Position numbers and translations under genes: made by a program. DNA of 64,000 nucleotides from positions 45,975-109,974 of the forward strand of contig NZ_JBHYFV010000013.1 of the NCBI RefSeq assembly GCF_051859345.1. Direction: 5' to 3'. Shown one piece after another: positions 47,091 to 55,813 of this stretch. A model generated the notes under the pieces. It was not told where the DNA came from, searched no databases, and worked only from the letters and a program-made list of their open reading frames with translations. Source of the stretch: Marivita sp051859345 (lineage in GTDB: Bacteria; Pseudomonadota; Alphaproteobacteria; Rhodobacterales; Rhodobacteraceae). Within the stretch, counting starts at the first letter, position 1; each line of letters opens with the position of its first letter.

Positions 47091-48056
47091 ATGTATGTTT
47101 TTTCCAATCCAGTCGGGGCTGGCACGCTTTGGTTCCACAACCTTGCAACGGCCGACGGAACCCCTGTTGCATATGATCCGCAGGCGCGGGCGTTCATTCC
47201 GACACCCCCGTTTTGCGCCAACCGTGAGATCATAGGATGTAACTGGATTGCGCCCGAGCCGGGGGCTGTTTGTCGATCATGTGCCATGACAGTGGTATCA
47301 CCGGATACCTCTATTCCGAATTCACTCGCCAATTGGGCGCATACCGAAGCTGCGAAACGGTGGACGCTGGACAATCTTGGCCGCTGGCAGTGGTTCCGCC
47401 CGGAAGACCTTGGGACACCTCCGGTATTTCACATGCTTGCCGAGGGGCCGACCCCGGTTGCGATGGGGCATATCGACGGTGTGGTCACCATCAGCGTTGC
47501 CGAGGCTGATCCGGTCCTGAGCACAACGCGGCGCGAGGCCCTTGAAGAACCTTACCGGACGATGATCGGTCATCTGCGCCACGAGATCGCGCATATGCTT
47601 TGGTGGCGCCTCAGTCTGCGCACCGATTTCCTGGACGCTTTTCGCAGCGTGTTCGGCGACGAACGAGAGAATTACTCGGATGCGTTGCAACGTCACTACA
47701 GCAATGGTCCACCAGCTGATTGGAACGTGAATTACCTGACGACCTATGCGTCTGCACATCCACACGAGGATTGGGCTGAGACCGCAGCGCATCTGCTCCA
47801 TCTGACCGACATCACCGATAGCGTCATTTCGGCGGGTTTTTCGTCACCGGATCTGCCCCATCCCGGTTGGGATCCTTACTCGGAACCAGATGCCATGTCC
47901 TTGATACGGGTTGCGGTGTCGATCGTCATGGGGATCAACCATGTCAATCGTTCCATGGGTTTGGCCGACATCTATCCTTTCGTGGTGTCTCTCGAAGCGC
48001 AGCGCAAGCTTGCCTTTGTCCATGAGTGGTTGCGCAGGGGCGCACAGGGAAGATGA
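47091..48056 (+). CDS. putative zinc-binding metallopeptidase
   Basis: 321 residues. The zincin motif HEIAH lies in MIGHLRHEIAHMLWWRL, followed by a downstream Glu in HEDWAETAAHLLH, typical of the putative zinc metallopeptidase family with an N-terminal zinc ribbon (DUF2248 type). Relatives start with a CxxC-bearing ribbon; here the N-terminus is MYVFSNPVGAGTLWF, so the first cysteine pair is gone while FC...GC and VCRSC remain. GGAGA precedes ATG 47091. Role unknown. Confidence 0.83.
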   Translation: MYVFSNPVGAGTLWFHNLATADGTPVAYDPQARAFIPTPPFCANREIIGCNWIAPEPGAVCRSCAMTVVSPDTSIPNSLANWAHTEAAKRWTLDNLGRWQWFRPEDLGTPPVFHMLAEGPTPVAMGHIDGVVTISVAEADPVLSTTRREALEEPYRTMIGHLRHEIAHMLWWRLSLRTDFLDAFRSVFGDERENYSDALQRHYSNGPPADWNVNYLTTYASAHPHEDWAETAAHLLHLTDITDSVISAGFSSPDLPHPGWDPYSEPDAMSLIRVAVSIVMGINHVNRSMGLADIYPFVVSLEAQRKLAFVHEWLRRGAQGR

Positions 48057-48091
48057 TGGGCCGAGTATTCCTTTAGGCTGACACCAAGTGA

Positions 48092-48268
48092 TCTTGCGCC
48101 TGATAGAAAGCCGACGAAATAGCCCGACGTGACAACGGCCAGTTCGGCGGCGGTAAACTCTTCAATACCACCACGAAGACCGATGAGGGTGAAATGCATC
48201 CCATTGCCGGGCATGATCAGCACGATACCAAGAAGAAGGGCCCAGACCCCGGACAACATTTGCGTCAT
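48092..48268 (-). pseudogene. MFS transporter remnant (N-terminal two helices)
   Basis: From ATG 48268 about 59 residues (MTQMLSGVWALLLGIVLIMP..., LRGGIEEF..., SGYFVGFLSGAR) match the first two membrane segments of YcaD-like MFS permeases. The frame then continues in unrelated sequence to 47972, running into the 3' part of the metallopeptidase gene. The other ten helices are missing, so it is a truncated leftover, probably from a deletion or replacement. Confidence 0.7.
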
Positions 48269-48466
48269 CAAGTGTCCTTTCGCGTATCGTGTTCTTGAAA
48301 CCCTGACTGACACGTCACACCAACATGCCACCCCTGCACTTGCCGAAGCGGCGCAAGCGTATCAATTTGCGACCCCATGTTGGTGGAACCCCCACTTTTT
48401 CGTTCCCCCGACATCACCGGGAACGATCCGATTGCTGATGCGCGTTGGGTCGCGTAGGACTGTTTC

Positions 48467-49582
48467 ATGAGCAATGCCGTGAAGATCGAAATGGCCGAGC
48501 TGCGCATGGTGCAGCTGCCTTTGCTGACGCCTTTCGTCATCTCGACCGGGACGATGACGCACAAGACGTTTCCGCTCTTGATCCTGCGCGGTGACGGGAT
48601 CGAAGGTGTTGCCGAGGCGGTCATGGATCCGCTTCCCGATTACCTTGAGGAATCCACCGCTGGCGCGCTTGATCTGTTGCGCGGGGCGTTTCTGCCAAAG
48701 CTGATCGGTCAGAGCATCACCTCACCCGCCGATGTGACGGGGCTGTTGGCTCCGTGGCGGGGCAACCGGATGGCCAAGGCGGTGGTCGAAATGGCGGTTT
48801 GGGATCTGTGGGCGAAATCCCTGAATCTACCGCTGTGTCGGCTGTTGGGCGGTGTGCGGGATCAGGTCGAAGTGGGGGTCAGCCTTGGGATTGCGCCACT
48901 TGATGACACGCTAAAGCGGATCGACGTGGCGCAAGAGGCGGGTTATCGGCGGATCAAGCTTAAGATCGCCCGCGGGCATGACCTTGGGATCCTCGCGGGC
49001 GTTCGCGCGCGCTTTCCGGATATCAAGCTCACCGTTGATGCGAACACGGATTACGCATTGTCAGACCTGTCGACCCTGCAAAAGATGGACCAGTTCGATC
49101 TGGATTACATCGAACAACCCCTGGCGTTTGATGACATTTTCGACCACGCCAAGGTGCAAAAGGCGCTCAGGACCGCGATCTGTCTGGATGAAAGCATCCG
49201 CAGCGCAAAAGACGCGCGCGTCGCGCTTGAGATCGGGGCGACGCGGGTGATCAACATCAAGGTGGGCCGCGTCGGCGGCTTTGCAGAAGCGCGGGCGATC
49301 CATGACGTTTGTGCCGCTTTTGATGCCCCGGTCTGGTGCGGGGGCATGCTGGAAAGCGGGGTCGGGCGCGCGCACAACATCCATCTGGCCACCATGGCGA
49401 ATTTCACCAAACCCGGCGACACCTCGAGCGCAAGCCGCTATTTCGAACGCGACATCATCCATGAACCGCTGGAGGCGGTCGACGGGTTGATGCCGGTTCC
49501 AAAGGGTCCGGGCATTGGTGTAACGCTGGATTATGACCGCCTGACCGAGGTCTCCGAAGTGATCGAGACGTGGCAGGCATGA
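48467..49582 (+). CDS. enolase superfamily: N-acylamino-acid racemase/o-succinylbenzoate synthase type
   Basis: 371 residues. The MLE-like barrel has the KxK acid-base pair in YRRIKLKIARG, metal ligands in TVDANTDY, YIEQPL and CLDESIRS, and the second lysine in VINIKVGRVGG. The sequence fits the MenC/N-succinylamino acid racemase (NSAR) group. There are no menaquinone genes here, whereas a GNAT gene overlaps its stop (ATGA). In Gram-positive bacteria an NSAR with a GNAT succinyltransferase converts D- to L-amino acids, so racemase is more likely than menaquinone synthesis. Confidence 0.8.
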   Translation: MSNAVKIEMAELRMVQLPLLTPFVISTGTMTHKTFPLLILRGDGIEGVAEAVMDPLPDYLEESTAGALDLLRGAFLPKLIGQSITSPADVTGLLAPWRGNRMAKAVVEMAVWDLWAKSLNLPLCRLLGGVRDQVEVGVSLGIAPLDDTLKRIDVAQEAGYRRIKLKIARGHDLGILAGVRARFPDIKLTVDANTDYALSDLSTLQKMDQFDLDYIEQPLAFDDIFDHAKVQKALRTAICLDESIRSAKDARVALEIGATRVINIKVGRVGGFAEARAIHDVCAAFDAPVWCGGMLESGVGRAHNIHLATMANFTKPGDTSSASRYFERDIIHEPLEAVDGLMPVPKGPGIGVTLDYDRLTEVSEVIETWQA

Positions 49583-50265
49583 GCGATCAGCCTGTCCTGC
49601 GGGAACTCGACTCACTTGCAGAGATGAAAGACGCCGAGCACTTTCAACGGCTTGTCTGGGGAAAGGATGATCCGCCGGACAATTCCGACATGCTGCTGGC
49701 GATCCAGCACGAAGGCGGGTTGATTGCCGGTGCCTTTGAGGCCGAACGTATGATCGGGTTCCTGTTCGGCTTTCCCACCAGTGATCCCAAGGCGCAACAT
49801 TCCCATCGCCTTGGAGTCCATCCTGACAGGCAAGGGCGGGGATTGGGCCTGCACTTGAAACGGTTCCAAAAGGACTGGTGCCTTGCGCGCGGGATCGAAA
49901 AGGTCCGCTGGACCTATGACCCGATCCGACGTGCCAATGCGGTGCTGAATATCGACCGGCTGGGGGCCACGGCCCGGACCTATTACCGCGACTATTACGG
50001 CCCGATGGAAGGCATCAACGCGGGTGTGCCCTCGGACCGGTTGCTGGCGGACTGGGATTTGACCCGGCCCACCAACCCGGATGTGAGCGCCGAACAAACG
50101 GTGCCGATCCCGGCCGATTTCGCGCGTCTGGTGCAAGACGATCTGAAGACAGCCCAATCCGAACGCCTGCGCGTCCGCGCCGCGTTGGAAAGCGCCTTTG
50201 CTGGCGGGCTGCATATCGCAGGGTTCGACCGGGCGCAGAACGCCTACCTGCTGGCGCGTGCCTAG
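49579..50265 (+). CDS. GNAT N-acyltransferase partner of the racemase
   Basis: 228 residues from ATG 49579, overlapping the racemase stop by 4 bp. The acyl-CoA loop is RLGVHPDRQGRGLGLHLKRFQ, followed by WTYDPIRRANAVLNIDRLGATARTYYRDYYGPM, characteristic of the large GNAT group (COG3375-like) that accompanies NSAR. It would acylate a free (D-)amino acid or amine using succinyl- or acetyl-CoA. Its 3' end overlaps the convergent amidohydrolase gene by 4 bp. Confidence 0.78.
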   Translation: MSDQPVLRELDSLAEMKDAEHFQRLVWGKDDPPDNSDMLLAIQHEGGLIAGAFEAERMIGFLFGFPTSDPKAQHSHRLGVHPDRQGRGLGLHLKRFQKDWCLARGIEKVRWTYDPIRRANAVLNIDRLGATARTYYRDYYGPMEGINAGVPSDRLLADWDLTRPTNPDVSAEQTVPIPADFARLVQDDLKTAQSERLRVRAALESAFAGGLHIAGFDRAQNAYLLARA

Positions 50266-51293
50266 TCGCTGATCGCGTCGCGGAACGCTGTCAGGAACGC
50301 CTCGGCATTGGTGCGCAGCGACGGCCCAAGATAGCCACCTTCCTGGATCAACACGGTCGGCAACCCCATCGCGGCGATGCGGCGGGCCATTTCGGCAAAG
50401 CCTTCCGGGTAGACATCGACCGCCGCCAACGGATCGTCCGCCGCCATGTCGAACCCCAATGACACCACCATCGCCTCGGCGCCGAAAGTCTGGATCGCGG
50501 CGATGCCCCGGTCCAGGGCCGCCATCACCTCAGCCTCGCCATCGCCCATGTTCAGCACTTCGTTGAGCGACGCGCCAAGCCCGTCACCTTCGCCGGTCTC
50601 GTCGGCATAGCCGAGGTAGAAGGTCGGATAGACCGCGGGATCGGGATGCAGCGAACAGAAGAACACGTCGCCCCGGTCATAGAAGATATCAAGGCTGCCA
50701 TTGCCCGTATGTACATCCACATCCAGCAGCGCCACCTTGCCCCAGCGCCCGCGCATGTGATGCGCCGCGATGCAGGCGTTGTTGTAGAAACAGAACCCGT
50801 TCGAGCAGTCGGTCATCGCGTGGTGCCCTGGCGGGCGGCTCAGCCCGTAAGAAGCGTGTGCGCCGTCCATCACGTCCTTGGCCGCCGACACAGCGGTTTG
50901 TGCGGACCAGTAGATTGCCTCGTAGGTGTTTTCGGTCAGGGGAGTCGACGTGTCGGTCATCCACCAGCCCATCGCGCCGTTGATATCGGTGGGACACCGC
51001 CCGCGCCGCGTGCCGGGGTGGCGCGTCGGGATTCCCAGCGCGCCTTCGGGTGCCTCGGCCAGGAACCGTGCATAGGCATCGGCGAAGAAATCGACATAGG
51101 CGGGATCATGCACGGCCTTGATTGGACCCAGGCCAAAATCACCGGGCGCTTCGACCGGAAAGCCGTTTGCCAGCAACATGTCGCGGATCAGGATGGCGCG
51201 TTGTGGTTGTTCCGGGTGCGGCATCGGGGCGCCGCCGCGATAGTACACTTCCGGTTTGTGGCCCAGTTGGCGCTCGTCGAAAAAGGCTTTCAT
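50262..51293 (-). CDS. HDAC-fold amidohydrolase (acetylpolyamine amidohydrolase-like)
   Basis: 343 residues. The histone-deacetylase-family active site is intact: RPPGHHAMTDCSNGFCFYNN, zinc ligands Asp and His in LLDVDVHTGNG, the third Asp in SLGFDMAADDPLA and the late EGGY. Bacterial relatives remove acetyl from acetylputrescine and acetylcadaverine, or deacylate other N-acyl amines. It is the last gene of the minus-strand ABC operon and faces the GNAT, so one adds and one removes acyl groups. Confidence 0.87.
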   Translation of the reverse strand: MKAFFDERQLGHKPEVYYRGGAPMPHPEQPQRAILIRDMLLANGFPVEAPGDFGLGPIKAVHDPAYVDFFADAYARFLAEAPEGALGIPTRHPGTRRGRCPTDINGAMGWWMTDTSTPLTENTYEAIYWSAQTAVSAAKDVMDGAHASYGLSRPPGHHAMTDCSNGFCFYNNACIAAHHMRGRWGKVALLDVDVHTGNGSLDIFYDRGDVFFCSLHPDPAVYPTFYLGYADETGEGDGLGASLNEVLNMGDGEAEVMAALDRGIAAIQTFGAEAMVVSLGFDMAADDPLAAVDVYPEGFAEMARRIAAMGLPTVLIQEGGYLGPSLRTNAEAFLTAFRDAISD

Positions 51294-51314
51294 CAGGGTG
51301 TTCCTTGGTTGGTC

Positions 51315-52292
51315 CTAGTAGCCGGTCGTCTTGTCCACTGCCGCAGTCGGACGCTGCCCCGCATCCATCTCAAGCACCGATCTGACCAGCGCATCAGTCA
51401 CGGCCTTGGGCGAGGTGACGCTGGCTTCGTGCGGCGTGACGACGACAAGTGGATGGGTCCAGAACGGGTGATCCGCAGGCAGCGGCTCAGAGCGAAACAC
51501 GTCCAGTGACGCGCCCCCGATCTGACCGCTGTCGAGCGCGGCAAGCAGATCGTCCTCGACCAGATGTTGCCCGCGCCCCAGTTGAACAAGCGCGGCACCT
51601 TTGGGCATTTGCGCAAACAGATCGGCGTTCAGGATATCGTGGGTGGACGGGGTCAGAGGCAGCACGTTGATCAGGATGTCGGACTGCGCCGCCACCTGCT
51701 GCACCGCGTCATCACCGGACACACGCGTGATGCCGTCATCGCTTGGTCCGTCCGTACGCGTCGCAGCCAGTACGCGAAAACCCATCGTTGCCACGGTGGT
51801 CGCTATCGTGCGCCCCATCAGCCCGTAACCCAGCACACCGACCGTCACCTGCGATGGCGGGCGCAGCGTCTTGATCGTCGTCCGGTCCCATGTCGCGTCT
51901 TTTTGCGCGGCAAGGTAGTTGCCCATCTGCCGGTGATGCCAGACCACATGCCACGCGGCGAACCCCGCCATGATCGCGGCCTGTTCATCATCATGCACGC
52001 GGGTGACCACCGCCCGGTCGGGCAGGCTGGGATTGCGCAGCACGCCGTCCACTCCGGCCGCGATCACTTGCACCAGTTCGATGTTCGGATACGCCTCGAA
52101 CGCATCGGGCGCGGGCCGCCAGACCAGCGCAAAGCGGATGCGCGACGGGTCGGGCACGTCCTCGGGACGGTAAAGGCGCAGGCCCGGCTGATCCTCGATC
52201 GCCGCACCAAAGAGATCCGGCAGGTCAAGCTGACTGCACAGGTAGACGCCTTCGATCACATCGTCCTCGGGTATGAGGGCAGGGCGGCTCAT
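51315..52292 (-). CDS. D-isomer 2-hydroxyacid dehydrogenase (glyoxylate/hydroxypyruvate reductase type)
   Basis: 325 residues. The NAD(P) loop VGVLGYGLMGRTIATTVATMGF, the Arg in QLGRGQHLVEDDLL and the acid-base TPHEASVT are all present. It reduces a 2-oxo acid to the D-hydroxy acid or the reverse. The start overlaps the ABC ATPase stop by 4 bp, so it is translated with the importer, suggesting that the imported compound gives a 2-oxo acid. Confidence 0.9.
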   Translation of the reverse strand: MSRPALIPEDDVIEGVYLCSQLDLPDLFGAAIEDQPGLRLYRPEDVPDPSRIRFALVWRPAPDAFEAYPNIELVQVIAAGVDGVLRNPSLPDRAVVTRVHDDEQAAIMAGFAAWHVVWHHRQMGNYLAAQKDATWDRTTIKTLRPPSQVTVGVLGYGLMGRTIATTVATMGFRVLAATRTDGPSDDGITRVSGDDAVQQVAAQSDILINVLPLTPSTHDILNADLFAQMPKGAALVQLGRGQHLVEDDLLAALDSGQIGGASLDVFRSEPLPADHPFWTHPLVVVTPHEASVTSPKAVTDALVRSVLEMDAGQRPTAAVDKTTGY

Positions 52293-53920
52293 ATCTGCGC
52301 CTCTTTCTGCCTGGCCAAAGCAGCCTCATGCGCCTTGCCCGGAATCGCGTCCAGCAGCGATTGCGTATAGGCGGTCTGCGGATTGCCCAGCACTTGCGCG
52401 GATGGCCCGAACTCCACCATCTCGCCGCGTTGCATGACGATGATGCGGTCACAGACCTGTGCCGCCACCCGCAGATCATGGGTGATGAAGATCATCGACA
52501 GGTTCAGCCGGTCCTTGAGGTCGGCCAGCAGATCCAGCACCTGCGCCTGAATGGACACGTCCAGTGCCGACACCGCCTCATCCGCGATGATCACTTCCGG
52601 GTCGAGCGCAAGCGCACGGGCGATCCCGACGCGCTGACGCTGACCACCCGAGAATTCATGCGGAAACCGGTCCATCGCGGACGGGTCAAGACCCACGACG
52701 CTCAGCAATTCCCGCGCCTTGTCCCGCGCGGTTGTCTTATCGGTGCCATAGGCGATCAGCCCTTCGGTCAGGATTGTGCCGATGCGTGACCGGGGGTTGA
52801 GCGAGGAATAGGGGTCCTGGAACACCATCTGGATGCGCCGGCGGTGCTGCCGCAGCGCGTCGCCGGTGATCTTTGAGATGTCCTGACCGCCGATCTCGAC
52901 GACGCCATTCTGCGGTTTCAACAGCCGCACAAGGCACCGGCCCAGCGTCGATTTGCCGGACCCGCTTTCGCCCACGATGCCGATGGTTTCGCCTTGGTAT
53001 AGGTCGAATGTCGCCTTCTGCACCGCCTTGACCACGCGGGGTTTCTTGAAGAACCCAGCCGTCCGGCTGGTGAAGGTCATGTCCAGATCGCGCACGCTCA
53101 GGATCGGCTGTGCGGTCTGTTCGACACTGTCGCGGAATGTCAGCTTGGGTATCGCATCCAGCAGCGCGCGGGTATAGGAATGCGTCGGATTGAGCAGGAC
53201 GGTGTCCGCCTCACCGGCCTCGACCACCTCGCCGTGCTGCATGACGATCACCCGGTCGGCAATGTCGGCCACGACGCCGAAATCATGGGTGATGAACAGA
53301 ACCGCCATCCCATGCCGCTTGCGCAAGTCTTCGATCAGGTCGAGGATCTGCGCCTGTGTCGTCACGTCGAGCGCCGTCGTCGGCTCGTCCGCGATCAGAA
53401 GCCTTGGCTCCAGCGCCAGCGCCATGGCGATCACGACCCGCTGCCGCTGACCGCCGGACAGCTGAAACGGATAGGCGCGAATGGTCGTGTCTGGGTCCGG
53501 CAGGCCAACCTCGTGCAACAGTTCCAGCGCGCGTTTGCGGCGTTCGGGTGGGGTCAGCAGGTCATGCGCCTCGAACACCTCGGCGATCTGGTCGCCGATG
53601 CGCATCAGCGGGTTCAGCGCGCTCAGCGGTTCCTGGAAGATCATCGAGATGTCCTTGCCGCGCAGGGCCAGCATCTCGGGCTCGGACAGTGTCAGCAGGT
53701 CGCGCCCTTCGAAGGTGATGCTGCCCGCCGAAGGCGTCACACCCTCGGGCAACAGGCCCATCAGCGCGTTGGCGGACATGGATTTGCCCGATCCGCTTTC
53801 CCCGACGATGCACAGGATCTCGCCCTTGTCCAAGGTGAAGGACACGTCCTTGACCGCCAGCTCGCGGTCCGCGCCCTTGGGCAGCGCAATGGACAGGGTG
53901 TCGATGGAAAGCAGGCTCAT
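52289..53920 (-). CDS. dipeptide/oligopeptide ABC transporter, fused ATP-binding protein
   Basis: 543 residues with two complete ABC domains (DppD- and DppF-like). Walker A: GESGSGKSMSANAL and GESGSGKSTLGRCL; signature motifs LSGGQRQRV and FSGGQRQRV; Walker B ending ADEPTTALDV and ADEAVSALDV. Each has the peptide-transporter C-terminal part. It energises uptake through the two adjacent permeases. Overlaps of 4 bp on both sides show tight coupling. Confidence 0.95.
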   Translation of the reverse strand: MSLLSIDTLSIALPKGADRELAVKDVSFTLDKGEILCIVGESGSGKSMSANALMGLLPEGVTPSAGSITFEGRDLLTLSEPEMLALRGKDISMIFQEPLSALNPLMRIGDQIAEVFEAHDLLTPPERRKRALELLHEVGLPDPDTTIRAYPFQLSGGQRQRVVIAMALALEPRLLIADEPTTALDVTTQAQILDLIEDLRKRHGMAVLFITHDFGVVADIADRVIVMQHGEVVEAGEADTVLLNPTHSYTRALLDAIPKLTFRDSVEQTAQPILSVRDLDMTFTSRTAGFFKKPRVVKAVQKATFDLYQGETIGIVGESGSGKSTLGRCLVRLLKPQNGVVEIGGQDISKITGDALRQHRRRIQMVFQDPYSSLNPRSRIGTILTEGLIAYGTDKTTARDKARELLSVVGLDPSAMDRFPHEFSGGQRQRVGIARALALDPEVIIADEAVSALDVSIQAQVLDLLADLKDRLNLSMIFITHDLRVAAQVCDRIIVMQRGEMVEFGPSAQVLGNPQTAYTQSLLDAIPGKAHEAALARQKEAQI

Positions 53921-54756
53921 GACGTGCGCTTTCTGAGCCGGGGGTTCAGCGCGTCGTTCAGCCCTTCACCGATCAGGTTCAGCGCCAGCACCGTCAGCAG
54001 GATGGCCACACCGGGAATGAAGCTGAGCCACCATGCACTGCGCAGCACGGTGCGCGCGGCCCCGATCATGTAGCCCCAGGACATCACGTTCGGATCGCCA
54101 AGCCCAAGGAAAGACAGCGAGCTTTCCAGCAGGATCGCCGTCGCCACCATCAGCGAGGCCAGAACAATGATCGGGGGCAGGGCGTTGGGCAGCACTTGCC
54201 GCAGGATGATGCGCAGGTTGCTTTGGCCCGACAGCGTCGCCGCCTCGACAAATTCGCGATTGCGCAGCGACAGCACTTCACCCCGCACAAGGCGCGCAAC
54301 GGGGGGCCATGAGACAATCGCGATGGCAAGGATCACATAGGCCAATGTCGGCTGGAAGATCGCCAGCAGGACGATAGCCAGTGCAAAGCTCGGGATGGTC
54401 TGGAAGAACTCGGTGAACCGCATCAGCGCGTCATCGACCAGACCGCCGTAATAGCCCGCCAGCGCGCCAATGGGGATGCCGATGGCCAGCGCCACAACGG
54501 TGGACACCAGACCCACCAGCAGCGACACGCGCGCGCCGTGAAAGAGCCCGGACAGCACATCGCGCCCCAGGGCATCGGTGCCCAGCGGCAACCCGTCCAT
54601 CTCGAACGGGGGCAGGAACGGGCGCTGCACCATCGACCACGGGCTGCGCGGGAACAGGAAGGGGGCGGCAATGGCGCAAATGATCACGATGGCAAGGATC
54701 ACAAGGCCAATCACGGCGCCACGGTTTTGGCGGAAACGGGACCAGAACGCCTTCAT
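53917..54756 (-). CDS. peptide-type ABC transporter permease (DppC-like)
   Basis: 279 residues, about six membrane helices. The DppC-type start (FRQNRGAVIGLVILAIVIICAIAAPFLF), GTDALGRDVLSGLFHGARVSLLVG and the ATPase-contact EAA-like loop REFVEAATLSGQSNLRIILRQVLPNALPPI are clear. It forms the channel with the neighbouring DppB-like protein and overlaps it by 4 bp. Confidence 0.94.
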   Translation of the reverse strand: MKAFWSRFRQNRGAVIGLVILAIVIICAIAAPFLFPRSPWSMVQRPFLPPFEMDGLPLGTDALGRDVLSGLFHGARVSLLVGLVSTVVALAIGIPIGALAGYYGGLVDDALMRFTEFFQTIPSFALAIVLLAIFQPTLAYVILAIAIVSWPPVARLVRGEVLSLRNREFVEAATLSGQSNLRIILRQVLPNALPPIIVLASLMVATAILLESSLSFLGLGDPNVMSWGYMIGAARTVLRSAWWLSFIPGVAILLTVLALNLIGEGLNDALNPRLRKRTS

Positions 54757-55735
54757 TGCGTCAACCGGATGCGGGGATCAACGATGCCATACAGGATATC
54801 GGTGATCAGGTTGAACAACAGCACCATCGCGGCGGAAATGAAGAACACGCCAAGGATGACATTGTAATCGCGCTNNNNNNNNNNTGGCTGATCGCTTCGA
54901 ACATCAGCCGCCCGATGCCCGGCCAAGCAAAGACCGTTTCGGTCAGGACCGCGCCACCGACGATCTGACCGGCCTGTAGACCGGCCAGCGTGATCACCGG
55001 CAGCAAAGCGTTGCGCAGCACATGGCGGCGCTGAATGACCGAATTGCGCAGCCCCTTGGCGCGGGCGGTCTTGACGAAATCCAGCCGCGACACCTCGAGC
55101 ATCGAGGCGCGCGTCATGCGCATGTAGATGGCGGTAAAGAACAGGCCCAGCGTCGTCGCGGGCAGGATCAGGTGTTTGCCGATATCCAGCACGCGGTCGA
55201 TGCCGGTGTAATTGGCCCCGATGGTCTGGTAGCCGAACCCCGGCAACCAGCCCAGCACAACTGAGAACAGCAAAGACGCCATCAGCGCGACCCAAAAGAG
55301 CGGCGTGGCGTAGAACAAGAGCGCAAGGCTTGAAATCAGCGTGTCCCACCATGTGCCCTGCGTTTGCGCGGCCAGCACACCAGCGGCAACGCCGATCACG
55401 ATGGAAATGACAAAGGCGGTCGAGGTCAGCAGCAGCGTTGCGGGCAGACGGTCCCAGATCAGCTCTGCCACCGGCATTTGCTGACGGTAGGAAAAACCCA
55501 GATCAAGCTGGATTGCACCCTTCATGTAGTTCCAAAGCTGGACAGTGAACGGCTGGTCCAGCCCGAACCGTTCGCGCAAGTCCTGAAGGAATTTCTCGTC
55601 CGCCGCGCCAGCCTCTCCCGCCATGACTGCCGCCGGATCGCCGGGGGCTGCGTGGATCAGAACGAAGTTCAGCACGAGGATCGCCATCAATATGAAAACG
55701 GCCTTCACAAGCCGCGCCGCGATGAAGCCAAGCAC
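54753..55735 (-). CDS. peptide-type ABC transporter permease (DppB-like), interrupted by an assembly gap
   Basis: The first part (from 55735) reads normally: MLGFIAARLVKAVFILMAIL, then APGDPA and the loop LDFVKTARAKGLRNSVIQRRHVLRNALLP, ending LMFEAIS at the N run. The C-terminal end (RDYNVILGVFFISAAMVLLFNLITDILYGIVDPRIRL) is in another frame across the Ns. The flanks fit if the contigs overlap by one T, giving S-Q-R-D-Y, the usual DppB sequence, so the frameshift is an assembly effect and the gene is whole. Confidence 0.9.
54875..54884. other. assembly gap (10 N)
   Basis: Ten Ns join two contigs within the DppB-like permease gene. The conserved reading across the join implies that no bases are missing; the two contig ends appear to share a single T. 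Confidence 0.95.
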
Positions 55736-55813
55736 AATGGAGTCCCGTGGTTAAATCGGTCAAAGACACCGCCGCGCCACATCTGGGCGCGGCGGTGCAA
55801 GGATTAGCCTTAA

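Noticed and set aside
46815..47138. 107-codon minus-strand ORF
   Set aside because: Overlaps the start of the metallopeptidase, has no ribosome site or known relative, and lies in the promoter spacer.
48467..49582. Assignment as menaquinone o-succinylbenzoate synthase
   Set aside because: No other men genes in the window, and the overlapping GNAT gene fits the N-acylamino-acid racemase context better.
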